From Coenobita brevimanus (taxonomy: Eukaryota > Arthropoda > Malacostraca > Decapoda > Coenobitidae), in NCBI GenBank assembly GCA_032717465.1, contig CM064690.1, forward strand, positions 14,314,830 to 14,378,829: DNA of 64,000 bases, given 5' to 3'. The position numbers and the translations under genes are program-made. The notes under the pieces were generated by a model, which saw only the letters and a list, made by a program, of their open reading frames with translations, had not been told where the DNA came from and ran no database searches. Within the stretch, counting starts at the first letter, position 1; each line of letters begins with the position of its first letter. Below are positions 1 through 11,364 of this stretch, piece after piece.

Positions 1-1339
1 GTTTCGCTATAGCTGGACTTGAGCTTGACTGACTGGTTCCATGCCTCATGTCCTTCAACAATTCCAACACTGAGCTGTCTAAGGCAGTACTGGTAGATGG
101 TCCTGGTGTACCAGTATCAGCTGTAACTTGGATTGAATCTTCTGGAAGTCTTGAGATGGATTTCTGTGGATCAAGAGGATAAATGCCGCACTTCCTAAAC
201 CCACTACGTAGGTTGTCAGCAATGGTCCCTTTAACTTTATCCACCAGTTCGGTCAGTAGTGCTGGGAAGCAGTTTTTAGGTAATGAAGCACTCAGCCTAC
301 CAACAGTAGTTTTCTTGAAGTTCTCGAGGATCTTACGCCAGTGCACTTTTAGAGGCCGGAACACAGCAACATCGAGAGGTTGTGTCAAGTGCGTGGAGTT
401 AGGTGGTAAGAGAAGAAAGGAGATATCATGTTTCTCACATGACTCAATAACACTGGGTGATACATGGCTTGCCAAGTTGTCTCCTATAATGGCAACTCTA
501 CCTGTCTTGCGTTTAGCATAGGGGAGGATAATTTTGTGGAACCAGTCATCGAATGAACACGAGTCGAACCATCCACTGGGGGACCTATTGTATAGTGTTC
601 CAGGAGGGCCCCCTTCAGTCCAGGTATCGTAAAGATGGATAGCTTTATACACCACATATTGAGGGAGTAACACACCAGATGCAGTTCCAGAGAACATAAT
701 AGATATTGAGGATTTTGTTGAGTTCATGATTCTCTCTGGATATTTAGTGCCCCGCCTCACTATGACTTTCTTTTTACCTGGATCATCAGTAAGATTGGTC
801 TCATCAAAATTTATTATGTTCTCTGGAGGCACACCTTCTAGTGATTTTTTCAGGTTACTGTAGAACTCGGCTAGCATGGCTCTTGTCACTCTGGCTCTGT
901 CAGTCTTTATATTCTGGGACAATCGTCTACTAAGGGTTTGTTTGTGGCGCTTGAAAAAGGAATGGGCCCATTTAACACCAGGTACATTGTTACTGAATCG
1001 TGACACAACAACCCCTCGTTTGTCTAAATATGCTTTCACTAACATCCTCAAGTCCAAATTGTCGAGTGGAAATCCCCATTCTGCCAATGTGAGGATTCTC
1101 TGACACACCAGTAACTCTTCATCATGGCTCAGTGAAGTATTACGTCCCACTTATTTGCAATGTTTTTGTATCAGGTAATCAAGTAATGTGCTCTTTTTTA
1201 ATTTATATTTTTCAGCTGCTTTGCGCACACTCACGTTCTTGTTATTTATGTCATCTTTAGCCTTTTCCAGGGCACTTTTGGACACTGTACTTGTGTAGGC
1301 TCTTTTCCTCTTTATAGGAGATTTCGCTGTTTTAGCCAT
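1..1339 (-). pseudogene. pogo-like transposase (HTH-psq, CENP-B-type HTH, DDE domain), one in-frame stop, C-terminus cut by window edge
   Basis: A transposase that would bind the element ends and cut and rejoin DNA in the nucleus. From ATG at 1339 the first 62 residues form a basic Pipsqueak-type helix-turn-helix (SVRKAAEKYKLKKSTL). A TAA at 1151-1153 interrupts the frame, which then stays open in the same frame to position 1. Next come a CENP-B/Tc5-like second DNA-binding domain and a DDE catalytic domain: first acid in NFDET (797-811), second in GDN (476-484), third in QPLD (371-382). Spacing and the QPLD third acid match pogo/Tigger relatives. The C-terminal tail near positions 1-240 is rich in Ser and Pro. 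One stop in about 445 codons suggests a recently disabled copy, or a sequencing error at that codon. The family call is firm; the subfamily is not resolved. Confidence 0.85.
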
Positions 1340-1389
1340 GTTTTTCTGTTTATATAATTAGCATCACTTTACCATTAATATTATTGTCT

Positions 1390-1832
1390 GTCCGAAGTTG
1401 GGACTTTATTTGGCTCAAATAATTTGTCTGTCCGAAGTTAGGAATTTTTTCTGCAAAATAAAGAAGTATTCATTAAAGCAGGCATAGCAAGATTATCCAT
1501 GCATATATTTTGAAACAGTTTACTTCCCAGTACTTACAGCACTTTTCTACATATAATCGTACTGTTCACTTTTTTACAATTGAAACTGTTTGTTCTGTGT
1601 GAACAAAGTTTTGCAAGGTAAGAAAATTCAGTTATTTTTTCCAATGGATTCACGAATTTTTTTCACCCACACATATTCAAGCTAGTTTAATAGGATTAAT
1701 ACATAATAGTCTTAGAGGATTACCCTACCTACCCACATCATTATTTTTTGCAAATATCGCACTCTCTTCCAATAAACTTGAATTATTACATTTTTTTGCG
1801 AAATGTCCGAAGTTTGGACGCCGTCCGAAGTT
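1390..1832. repeat. Four copies of GTCCGAAGTT in the pogo-like leader
   Basis: Exact decamers lie at 1390-1399, 1430-1439, 1805-1814 and 1823-1832, all in the same orientation, in the non-coding leader between the transposase start and the element end. Two pairs about 40 and 18 bp apart resemble subterminal transposase-binding repeats. That role is inferred from position only. Confidence 0.7.
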
Positions 1833-1856
1833 ATGGCGTTTTACGGTAGTTGTTTC

Positions 1857-2742
1857 CTAGACAGTCTGGCTGAACAGCCCTGAGTCCCTAAGGAAGGCCA
1901 TGACCGAGACCAGGCTTTCCCACAGAGCTCTCAAGGAGTGCATGTTGTGTTGTTGGCACAGGATTTTGTGCAATGCAGTTTTCCATAATGTGCTTAATAG
2001 TATGGGGGGCTGTGTTGCTTCCCGGACAGGCGTCAGCGACAGAGTCATCCAGCCTCTTCTGATAACTCAAGAGAGCTGGATGATGCCCACATCTCAGCCT
2101 GGCCAGGTGGACCCTGTCTTCACAAGGGAGATAGGATTCAGAAGGGTGGATACCACGAGGCAATGCATGCAGCTGTGTGTTGTCTTTAAGTGACAGCATA
2201 GAGCGGTGAGTGATTTGAGTATGGATATGCTTCTGGAAGCTGGTTTGGGGCAGGCGAGGGGGGAGAGATGACTATTTATGTATGATATTGTGTGCTGGGT
2301 GTTGTTTTGATGTTCCTTGGTGTGTGTGGATGTGCTGTCATGTAGTGTAGTGGATGGTGTGGGTTTGCGGAGGCTGCGGTGATAATTTGAGTGTCTCACA
2401 TGTCTAGATGTTCCTTGATTTTGGAGACTGGTTTCTTGGTGTAGAAGGTCTGTGGGTGTAGTAGCTGTGCAGCCTGTGATTATTTTTAGGATCTTGTTCT
2501 GTATGGTCTGTAGAGTGTTGTAGTGTGTTTTAGTGAAGGTAGAAGCCCAAGCAGGGTTTGCATAATGCATCATTGAACGTATATATTGTTTGTATACTAT
2601 GGTGGTGGTTTCTTTGTTGTGTCCAAATGCTGTATGGGCAAGTGACCTTAAGGCATTGAGTCTTGGTGTTAATTTATCTTCAATGTTTGAGATGTGCTGT
2701 TTAAATGACATTGATGTCTTGTACCGGTATGTTACACAAAGG

Positions 2743-2781
<39 letters not shown>

Positions 2782-4250
2782 TAAGGAAGTGTTGTTTATG
2801 GTGAGGTGTGGAATGTGACTGTGTTCTGCTGTCCAGTTTGTGAGAAGGGTCACTGTAGATTTGGCTGGGGCTATTTTGAGCCTGTTTGTGGTGAACCATT
2901 CATGTAGTGTGTTGAGGTAAAGTTGGAGGATGTGAGCGGCTGTCTTTGCGTTTTGGTGTGTACATGTAAGTGTTATGTCGTCTGCATAGGAAGCTATGCG
3001 TATTTGTGGTGTGGGTATGTCATGCATGTATAGGTTAAAGAGAGTAGGGAACAAAACAGATCCTTGGGGGACACCATTTGTGAAGTTTCTCATGTTCGAT
3101 GACTGACCAGCAAATGTTACATTTGCACATCTGCCTGCTAAGTAGTTTGCCAGCCATCTTTTTGTGTTATTGTGCATGTTTGTGTTGAATATATTGCTTG
3201 TGAGGTTGTGGCAGGGGATGGCATTAAAAGCTTTGCTATTATCTAGTGTGACTAGGAATGTTCTATTTGGTGGCCTAGCTGAATTGATGCCATCAAAAAC
3301 TCTCTGTGTAAGGTCTGTAAGAAGAGTGTTTGTGGAGTGTAGCAGCCTAAAACCATGTTGTGATGGGGCTAGAGGGATGTGAGGTGTAACTAGTTCTAAT
3401 GCCAGTCATTCAATGACTTTGGAGGGGCTGCAGAGGAGTGTGATGGGGCAGTGTGAGGAAGGTAACGTAGGGTCTCTGTTGGGTTTGGGGATAGTGATAG
3501 TGCTATGATTCCAGATGTTGGGTATTAAGTTGTGTGAGTAGCTGTAGTTTGATATGTTAGTGAGTGCTTGTATGCCTTGTAGTCCAAGGTGTTTAAGGCA
3601 TTTGTTGCTTATTTTGTCTGGTCCACAAGCAGATGAGTGCTTAAGGTTGCTAACGATGTGCTTCGTCTGGTTGTAAGTGAATGGTGCAAAGTCTGGGTCT
3701 GTGGGGAACTGTTTCTTGTGTTGGATGACACGTCGGTCGTCGCGATGGGGATTTAGATGGCTGACACGTGAGAAGTGATTGATGAAAGTGTTTGCTTGTT
3801 GTTTGTTTGAGGGTATTGTGTCTGTTGTTGTGATGGCAGTGTGTGATTGTGTAGTGCTGCTGTTGGAGAGTGTGATGCTGTTTAGTGTTTTGTAGAGTTT
3901 GCTGGTGTTTGTTTTGTGATCAAGTGTTTAGAGATAATTATTCCAATTTAGTGTTTGCTCTTCTGATATTTTATTGTTTATTTGAGTGTTGAGTTTTATA
4001 TTTGTTGTATGGTGTCTTGTGTATGGGGTGTTGGGGAGTGTCGTAGTGTGTCCCTTTGACTGCTGAGGCCTTGAATTTGTGGTGTGAAGTTGGGGTTGTG
4101 TCTCATTCTGCTGCCTCTAGAGATGTGTTTTTTGTCTGCATTTTGAATAATTGTATTGAAAGTGTGCACAGCAGTGTTGATATTTGTGATGGATGTACTC
4201 TAATGTTTTGAGGTGTTATTCTGTTTCAGTTGTGAAGGCCTTCCAGTAGA
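1857..4250 (-). pseudogene. Jockey-like non-LTR retrotransposon, reverse transcriptase and C-terminal tail, decayed
   Basis: A LINE polymerase remnant read on the minus strand. The reverse transcriptase shows the SACGPDKIS block, the VPQGSVL block, and the catalytic YADD at 2977-2988. After the polymerase comes a thumb-like region (YKQYIRSMMHYANPAW near 2600) and a C-terminal RCGHHPALLSYQKR segment near 2000-2100, typical of Jockey-clade proteins from invertebrates. Two long open stretches remain (2701-3177 and 2094-2711), but stops and frame changes break the rest, and the endonuclease domain was not found, so the copy is probably 5'-truncated near 4250. A TG microsatellite (2747-2780) lies inside the coding part. 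Clade assignment is by motif memory only. Confidence 0.75.
2747..2780. repeat. (TG)n microsatellite
   Basis: About 17 TG units without interruption, lying in the former reverse-transcriptase reading frame of the surrounding LINE, where it is read on the minus strand as repeated His-Thr. Confidence 0.95.
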
Positions 4251-6239
4251 TGAGGGTGCTTGGATGGTATGGTCATATGGAGAGAAATGTACATAAGATG
4301 GTGAAGAGAGTATATGTGACTGATTTTAGAGGCTGGCTGAGGAATTATAAGCCCCCCCCCCACCCCACCCCCCAAAAAAAAGTGTATGAGTTCGATAAAT
4401 CAACATGAGAGAGTATGAGATAGTAAGGTACTGAAGCTGAGGAACTACCAGAACAAAGAATCAAGTTCGTTGGATGAAAGACATGCACAGGAGCATATGA
4501 CAAGGGTTTACCCCCCCTCCTTTTTCTTTTTTTTAGCCAGAGGAATGACTAAAGGCATTTGTAAATAAAGTGCAACTGTAAAGAAAAACATACAGGTGCT
4601 GGTTAAACTTGTGAGATGGAGCTAGAATTTCAGTGGTTTGAATTATTGGTGAATAATTTTGTAGCCCAATTCATTGGACATGCTCTCAACCATTCTCCCA
4701 CTTTTGTACTTTCCCTTTTTCTGTATTCTGCCTCATGCCAGTACTATTCTTAGATAGGAAGAAAGGTTAGGATGATCATGAACTTCTAGGGGTTCTAACA
4801 AGTGTTTTTGGAGCCCTCTGCTCACTTTATATTCCCCCCTAATCACAAGTTGTAGGAGATCTGGGGATGTGCATCCCAGATTTTGAGATTTAGGTTGCCA
4901 GAGACAATGTTTTCTGTCTTCTTCAGGCACCTAAAAAGAAACACAAAATAGTTTAAACTACAGAATTATGTATATTTTACTTTTACTTACCATCATCATC
5001 ACCATCATCTAATTCAAAGTAAGAAAATATGAAGCATGTATGAGTTAAAAATTAATACTGTAATACCTAAAACAGCAATGGTGATTATGTAATGCTGCAG
5101 TGACAGACTACAACATAATGCCATTTTAATGGTGTTAGAATATAATAATGAAACTGAGAATAATAATAATAACTAGCAAACATAGATTTGTTAATGTAAA
5201 TGGCATACCTTTCTGTTAAAAGAAAAAAAAAAGCTACTTTTAAAACTGGAAATCAGAATTTGGCAAAAACTTCAGGCATAGTGTCAAGCACACTTTCAGT
5301 TCAGAGGATGTATTGATGCTCCACTTTACTTGGTAAGAAGAACTGCAGTGACTCAGTCTGTAGCATACTGTACTTGTCTCATAATGCATGTGCCCTGGAG
5401 TATAGGGTTCAGACCCAAGCTGCAGCTGACATTTAAACTGGGTGCTGGTAGTGTGACCTTTTGTATGTTTACCTGTGTCCATACCCTGGCATGTACAGAT
5501 TCTAACACAAACATGGCCATTACAACACTGACTTTCATATGCATCACTCTTGCTACAAACAACCTTTCCTTTGTCGTACTTTGCCAACATGAGACGCGTG
5601 CTTTTTCTCTGAGGAGATCCAATCCTACAGGAGACCTGATGTTGACTGATACAGATACAGACACAGATTACTTATATTACACCCACACCTAACCTGGTAT
5701 CATACTAACTTTGCACAAGAGTTTAAATACATGGCAGTGGATCCAATGCATGAATGTCAGGTATGTCATTTGTGATGCCACAATGATTACACTGTATTGT
5801 GAGTTGACAGACTTATAAGCAAGACTGCATCCTTGCCACATTCAGAAATAGAGGAATAGTTCCAGTGTCATTTGAAGGTTTATGAAAATAATTTTCCATC
5901 TCTGCAGTCAGCTTACCATAGCAAACTCTCCCATAGTTCTGACTGCGCATAATACAGTGGACACTTGGTTATGTCCCCAAAGTTACCATAATGTGGGTAT
6001 CTTTATCACAGTGTAACCATAGGCTCAAATAGGCCAAATACAGTACAGCATAATATGTCACTGCATGGACATATCTGACACAGCACAGGCCATTCAACTG
6101 CTCAGAGGCTCGCTGGTATGGGGTGATGGTGTGGTGTGGGTGATTGACCGATAGTGCAGGGTGATGGTCTAGGTGTTGGTGGGGACTGGGTGACTGTATG
6201 GTTTACCTCCACACTTTGGGTTAGCTTTAGCAGTTTCTT
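4251..6239. other. Unassigned AT-rich stretch
   Basis: No convincing gene was seen. Near 4255-4330 a short plus-strand frame (RWYGH-like, then VKRVY) resembles the C-terminus of an RTE-type LINE and may be a small relic. A C-run followed by A-run lies at 4351-4381. ATA-rich simple sequence occurs near 5150-5180, and a short ACAGAT-type repeat near 5648-5668. Open frames at 5240-5692 overlap on both strands and show no known domain. Confidence 0.5.
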
Positions 6240-7000
6240 TGTTCATTTCTAATGGCTCCAACTTGCTTGCATGTGTTGGACTTGGTGACCTAATGGTGGC
6301 TTTTCATGCTTGTCAATCTCTGGTAGCCTCCCTATTCACTCCTGTATCCCTAAAGGCACACTCTATGACCTCATCCAAGGTCTTTTTCGGCCTGCCTCTC
6401 GCAATAATTCCTCCAATGTTCACACTTCACGCATTCTGCACCCGATTGTCATCTCCCATCCTCTCCACATGCCCAAACCATCTTGATCTATCCCTCCTTA
6501 TCACAGTACCAATACACTCCAGTCTCATCCTTCCTGTCAGCTTTTCATTTGTAAACCAAGCCCCCCCAGGCCTTGCATTCAAGGATGCATTACACATTCA
6601 TGCACATTTGAGCCTACGAACATCCACTTCCTTTACTGCCCAGGTCTCAGTACCATATGGCAATACACTCCTTACACATGCCACATACAGAGATCCCTCA
6701 GCACAGAGGAAGAGCCCTTTCAGTGTCAGGAGAGGCAACAGCTCCCTGAATTTCTTCCAACCACTCCTCTCTACAGTCACAGAGCTAGCTCCGGCCCCAC
6801 CTCCAGCACATAACATGTCTCCCAGGCAACTAATCCCATCCACACACTCAAGAGACTCACTAGCAAGATCAATCCTTTCATCTTGACAGTCTCCCCATGC
6901 CATTCCCAACACACCGCTCACAAAATCAGCATTATCTTGCAGTCTACCTCTAACATCACTACATCTCTTATGCACCCACTAATCACAAATACTGGAAAAC
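6240..7000 (-). pseudogene. LZ-family LINE, 3' end (copy LZ1)
   Basis: The minus strand encodes the C-terminal module shared by all LZ copies in this window: a GDMLCAGGGAGASS segment, a SGWKKFRELLPLLTL segment, then a Y-G-(S/T)-E-T-W motif and the WFGH-like region. The plus-strand reading at 6239-6886 is its shadow. Compared with copies at 47395-48235 and 62180-62870 the order is the same. Only the 3' part is present, as expected for a 5'-truncated LINE insertion. The clade was not assigned. Confidence 0.8.
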
Positions 7001-7509
7001 TGTGTTGATTATTTCATCATTTGAGGCCAGTTTAAGGAGGGTATGACAGGCTTGGGGATTCATTAGAGATGGCTCTGGGGAGAGTGTCAACCTTAAGACA
7101 TCTTTCCCGTAGGCTTTGTTTCATAACACAGATTTCCATAATGCTGTTCCCGATGTTACAAATTAACTGTTATTGATGAAGTGACTGTATATGGAAAACT
7201 TTAACAGGCAATCCTTTAAGGCAATGCATACACTGTAATTTCCATGAAAGTTGTACTGTCAGCATATTGAAAACTTTTCATGAAAGCAGCCATATACTGT
7301 AGCCATAAATAACTGTGCTAGAAAAATTATATAGTGCTTATTAGAAAGCTAATAAACACAAGCTTAAACCTGTGCAGTGGCATACCTTGGACTATTTCAT
7401 GGCTGGAAATGCTGCTAAATTATGACAAAAACTGTGTCAGAATCAAGAAAAGGGGACTTGGATTCCAATATTTGTTGCAGTGACTACAGTGTATATCACA
7501 TGGTGTAAA
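7001..7509. other. Unassigned stretch
   Basis: AT-rich sequence with no recognised domain, repeat or RNA gene. Confidence 0.4.
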
Positions 7510-7660
7510 GTCCATATGAAACTTACTAAATTACTCACTGTACTGGCTGGGATTGAAACGCAGGCCCCTGCACTCCATGTGCTTGTACATTATCACTGAA
7601 CCAAAGAGAGGATCCCCCTTTGCCTTGGGCAATGTGGGCTTATGTACACCCCATTACACT
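7510..7660 (-). mobile_element. tRNA-derived SINE, copy 1
   Basis: Read on the minus strand, a TGGTTCAGTGATAATG box-A-like segment (complement of 7588-7604) is followed about 30 bp later by a GCGTTTCAATCCC box-B-like segment (complement of 7549-7561). This spacing is that of an internal RNA polymerase III promoter. The downstream sequence matches the second copy at 7897-8027, showing a dispersed family. It has no intact tRNA fold, so it is read as a SINE. Confidence 0.6.
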
Positions 7661-7896
7661 GCTATTTCTTCCCCTAATGATTAATTTTGTGTTTTGAACA
7701 CACACTGACACATATGCACACACAGTATCATAACACTGTAGGACACCACTGGGGTTGCTGGGTGATGAAACCTGCAGCTCATCCCCTGAGATGCAACAAG
7801 GATGCTGCCAGCTCAGATCAGAAATTTTTTGCATCTGAACCGTATTGCCGACCAAGCCTCACCTCGCATCCTATTCTGCAGCCAACCAATTTAAAG

Positions 7897-8027
7897 GCCA
7901 TTCGAAACTCATTAATCACTGTACTGCCTGAGATTCAAAAACAGGCCCACACACTCGCTATGCATGCACGTTACACTTGAGTCAGAGATAGGATCTACCC
8001 ATTGCCTCTGGTAATGCAGGCTTATTT
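7897..8027 (-). mobile_element. tRNA-derived SINE, copy 2
   Basis: Homologous to the copy at 7510-7660: both share the CACTGTACTG, ATTCAAA/ATTGAAA and CAGGCCC blocks, and a GGCTTAT segment at the head side. Box A and box B are more decayed than in copy 1. The retroposon at 8041-8498 is inserted at its head side, using the duplicated ACAGTAGATCCCA as target. Confidence 0.55.
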
Positions 8028-8511
8028 ACAGTAGATCCCAATGCCCTGTGCAGGGTATGAGTATTGTCTGTACAATGTCTCAAACCTGTTGGGCTAGAGC
8101 AACTGTTGTACTCGTATGTCCAGTGAACATGTTCCAGTAAGATGTGGTAGCATGTTGGACTTAAACCGTTGGCATGTGCATTAAACCCGCGGCACAAGAG
8201 GGGTGCCAAAGTTCCCCGTAATGTGCATGTCATTCTTTCCACTTTTTGGTTCCTTCAGGACGAGTCTGATGTGAGTGCGGCCCCACCCTTGTGGTGGTAA
8301 CGTAGACTGGGGCTCGTGGCACTTGGCCACGAGGTCAAACACTCATGCCCTCATCTCCCCAGCAGGTTCCATCCTCCTCGCTCTAGCCTGGGATTGGCTT
8401 CGGTCGCATGGGCGGCCTTATGGGGCCACTATTTCGCAGAGGAGGATGGGGGTGGTTCGGTCAGACCACTTGGGAGAACATCAACAACAACAACAAAAAC
8501 AGTAGATCCCA
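8028..8511 (+). mobile_element. Retroposon of 458 bp with 13-bp target duplication and (CAA)n tail
   Basis: ACAGTAGATCCCA occurs exactly at 8028-8040 and 8499-8511. Between them lies a 458-bp body ending in a CAACAACAACAACAAAA tail (about 8481-8498). A perfect long target duplication plus a simple 3' tail is the signature of LINE-driven insertion on the plus strand. The body has no recognised coding domain and no clear polymerase III boxes; it may be a SINE or the 3' end of an unidentified LINE. Confidence 0.8.
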
Positions 8512-8857
8512 GTACAGTGGCATTGCCATATAGCAGTCAAAATTGGTGGGTCTACGGTCCTGCACTTTAAGTTTGTAAAACATTACATGGAAAAGGCCAA
8601 CCTTGTTGATGATGATGATGGTGATACCTGTAGTTGTATACAGTAAATGGGAGTGTGTGTATTGTAGGTTGTGCGGTCATGTGGAAAATTGGACTGTAAA
8701 GTGGTGAACTGGGAGTAATATGAATGAGTCTGAAGGTGGGACAAAGCATGTTAGGACAAAGAGAGGGCTAGATGATTAATGCATGGTATGGCAAATGTCT
8801 ATGAAAGTGCAATAAATGAGAAAATGAAGTTACAGAGCTGACAATGGATCAAAATGG
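8512..8857. other. Unassigned stretch
   Basis: No recognised feature apart from a short GATGATGATG run near 8608. It is the left flank of the RTE insertion R1. Confidence 0.4.
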
Positions 8858-10554
8858 ATGAATGAATCTATCTATCTATTGCCAGACGCCTTAATCCTGT
8901 AAGGGGTGGCCACAAACAATTTGCCTCCATGTTGCCCTGTCCCCCGCCATTTCATTGCCCTGCTTCCAGCTCACACCCCCCTCTCTCATATACTGTACCT
9001 CTCCACTCCATCCCTCCACCTCATCCTTGGCCTCCACCTCCCTCACCCCCCCTCCACCTCACTCACATACACTCTCCTCATCAGTCTCTCACTCTCCATC
9101 CTCTCCACATGGCCAAACCACCTCATTGTTTTTCTCCTAACGCTTCCTATCACATCCACATCCACACCACAACACTCCTTCACCTCCTCATTAGTCAGTC
9201 TGTCTCTCCATGTGACTCCAGATGCTCCTCTCAAATAACTCATTTCCACTGCGCTCACTCTTGACTTCTGTCCCTCCAGCAAGGTCCAAGTATCACTTCC
9301 ATATGTTAGAGTTAGTATCACAATACAGTACTGTCATGTAGTAACTTTTTCACTTCCATGCTCACTTCCCTATTTCTTATCAATGCTTTCAAGGAACCAA
9401 CAACCTTTCTTCCTTGTTGTACCCTTTCAAGCACTTCACCCTCTAAACTTCCATCCTTACTCATCACACTTCCCAAGTACTTAAATGCACTCACATTTAC
9501 CATTTCCTCCTCATCCAACTGCACTGTACATTCACTGACTTGACTTCTCTTGAAGACCATAACTTTACTCTTCCCTACATTCACCTTTAGATTTCGTTTC
9601 TTTCATACTCTTCCAAACTCATCCACCAAGCCTTGCAGCTCCCCTTCGTCTTCACTTCACAGTATCATCTGCAAACAACAGTACAGGGAGCTTCCAAACA
9701 CTGCCCTCTTGTACTAAGGCCACTCCAACATCCACCGTCCCACCTAGTATCTCATTTATAACCCAATCCATATACAGACTGAACAACCATGAAGACATGG
9801 CACATCTTTGTTTCAATCCAACCTTCAAATAGAAAAATTCACTCAGTTCATTATCTATACACACTGCAACCTTAGTGTCCTCATACACACTCTTCACAGC
9901 ATTCAGCAACTTCCCATCTACTCCATATATTCTTAATACTTTCCACAATCCTTGTCTATCCACCCTGCCATATGTTTTCTCCAAATCCGTGAAGGCCACA
10001 TACTTCCTTCCCTTCTCTAGACACTTTTCCACTAAAGATCTAAGAATGAATATCTGATCCACACAATCTCTTCCCTTTCTAAAACCTCCCTGTTCTTCTC
10101 CAACTAATTCCTCTGTTACTTCCCTAACTTTGTCAATTAGTATCCTACCATATACTTTTTCTATTACACTAAGAAGACAAATGCCCCTGTGAATACCACA
10201 CACTTCTTTTTCCCCTTTTCCTTTGTACAAAGGAATAATTATACCTGACTTCCAATCATCTGGGACTCTACCTTCCTCCCAGGCCAATCTGCAGATCTTA
10301 TACATCCATTCTACTACTTTTTCTCCCCCATGCATCAGCATTTCACCACACATTCCATCAGTTCCTGGGGCTTTCCCCATTTTAACTTTCTTCACTGCTT
10401 CCACATCTTCCATCCTACTGATTTCTTCCTCTCTTCTCACAACCCTCCTTCTCCCAGCCATTCCCCAGCCACTTATACTTGCCCTACTTTCATTCTCTAT
10501 GTTCAACAATTCATTGTGTTCTCTCCATCTATTCACTTTTTCTCCCTTCTCCAC

Positions 10555-11364
10555 TACACTCAATCCTTGTAAATCGCGGCAATTTGGGTCTGGACCACTG
10601 CCGTGATTTATGAATTCCATGATTTATGAATAATAACTCATGTGAAAAATTAATTTGGGTCTGGACTTTGGCCAACCCGCCCCCACAACATCCTACCTAT
10701 GCCCATCTAGGCATCATCAAACACAAACATACAAATTTAGGAATATTCAGTGCATGTATTAAATAGAAATAAGCAATGTTAAGGGATCTCACCTTAATCC
10801 TTTGACGAAGTTGCGTAGGTGAATGGAGTTGGGTGGTGTTGGGAAGAACTTAGAACCTTTCAGCACTCATTCTTCCCAAACTCTTTCGCCAGCTTTGAAA
10901 AATTTTCTCCATTCTCAACATGACGAATGAGCTCCAAACGTTGACTGTACAATAGCGGCGGCAGCTTCTTGACGCCATACTGCTTAGAGCGTTTCATCGG
11001 GGGGTCGCGAGGGGCCATGGCAGGTAGGAGGCGGGGGGAAGTTGCACAAAAAAGGAAGGTAGCTCTCGTACTCCATGGCGACGGTCTGTAGTGTGCGGAC
11101 TGGCGGGACAAGAACAACAACAACATGGTGGCATTAGTATGCACACTTACCACCAGGGACGTGTGGTGATTGGTTGTTGGGTCGCGATTTTCAATTTGAA
11201 TGCCGCGGTTTACGGTTCTCCTCAGAAAAAGCCCACTTCGGTGCCTAGGTCTGTGATTTTCTTGACTTAACAGTGATTTAAGGTTGGCGGCAGTCTGACG
11301 GCCACTTAGCCGTGATTTACGAATCCGTGATTTATGAACACGCGATTTACGGGGATTGAGTGTA
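10555..11364 (-). mobile_element. pogo/Jerky-like non-autonomous DNA element inserted at TA
   Basis: TA is duplicated at 10555-10556 and 11363-11364. The 806-bp element has terminal inverted repeats: left CACTCAATCCTTGTAAATCG at 10557, right end the complement of CACTCAATCCCCGTAAATCG, about 22 bp with two mismatches. Removing the element restores the RTE sequence (CTCCACTAGTAATCTAC) seen uninterrupted in R4 near 58486. This gives a clean empty-site comparison inside the same window. Confidence 0.93.
10860..11153 (-). pseudogene. N-terminal helix-turn-helix remnant of a pogo/Jerky-like transposase
   Basis: The C-terminal half of this 97-codon frame, from MAPRDPPMKRSK on, looks like the first DNA-binding domain of Jerky/Tigger proteins (LELIRHVENGENFSKLAKEF, a psq-type helix-turn-helix). 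The frame stops right after, and no DDE domain is present in the 806-bp element. It is therefore a deletion derivative that keeps only the DNA-binding start. The first 45 residues are likely untranslated leader. Confidence 0.6.

Larger units (their letters stand above)
1..1848 (-). mobile_element. pogo-like DNA transposon, right part only (runs off window)
   Basis: The block holds a minus-strand pogo-family transposase frame and an upstream non-coding leader. Its outer end is probably near 1848, where the minus strand reads TACCGTAAAACGCCATAAC after a TA, as expected for a pogo-type terminal repeat with TA target. The leader carries four copies of GTCCGAAGTT. The other end lies left of the window, so the terminal inverted repeat pair cannot be checked here. 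The immediate neighbour at 1857 is a LINE remnant. Confidence 0.75.

Noticed and set aside
2701..2784. His-Thr repeat as a functional protein motif
   Set aside because: It is a translation of the (TG)n microsatellite that expanded inside a dead LINE.
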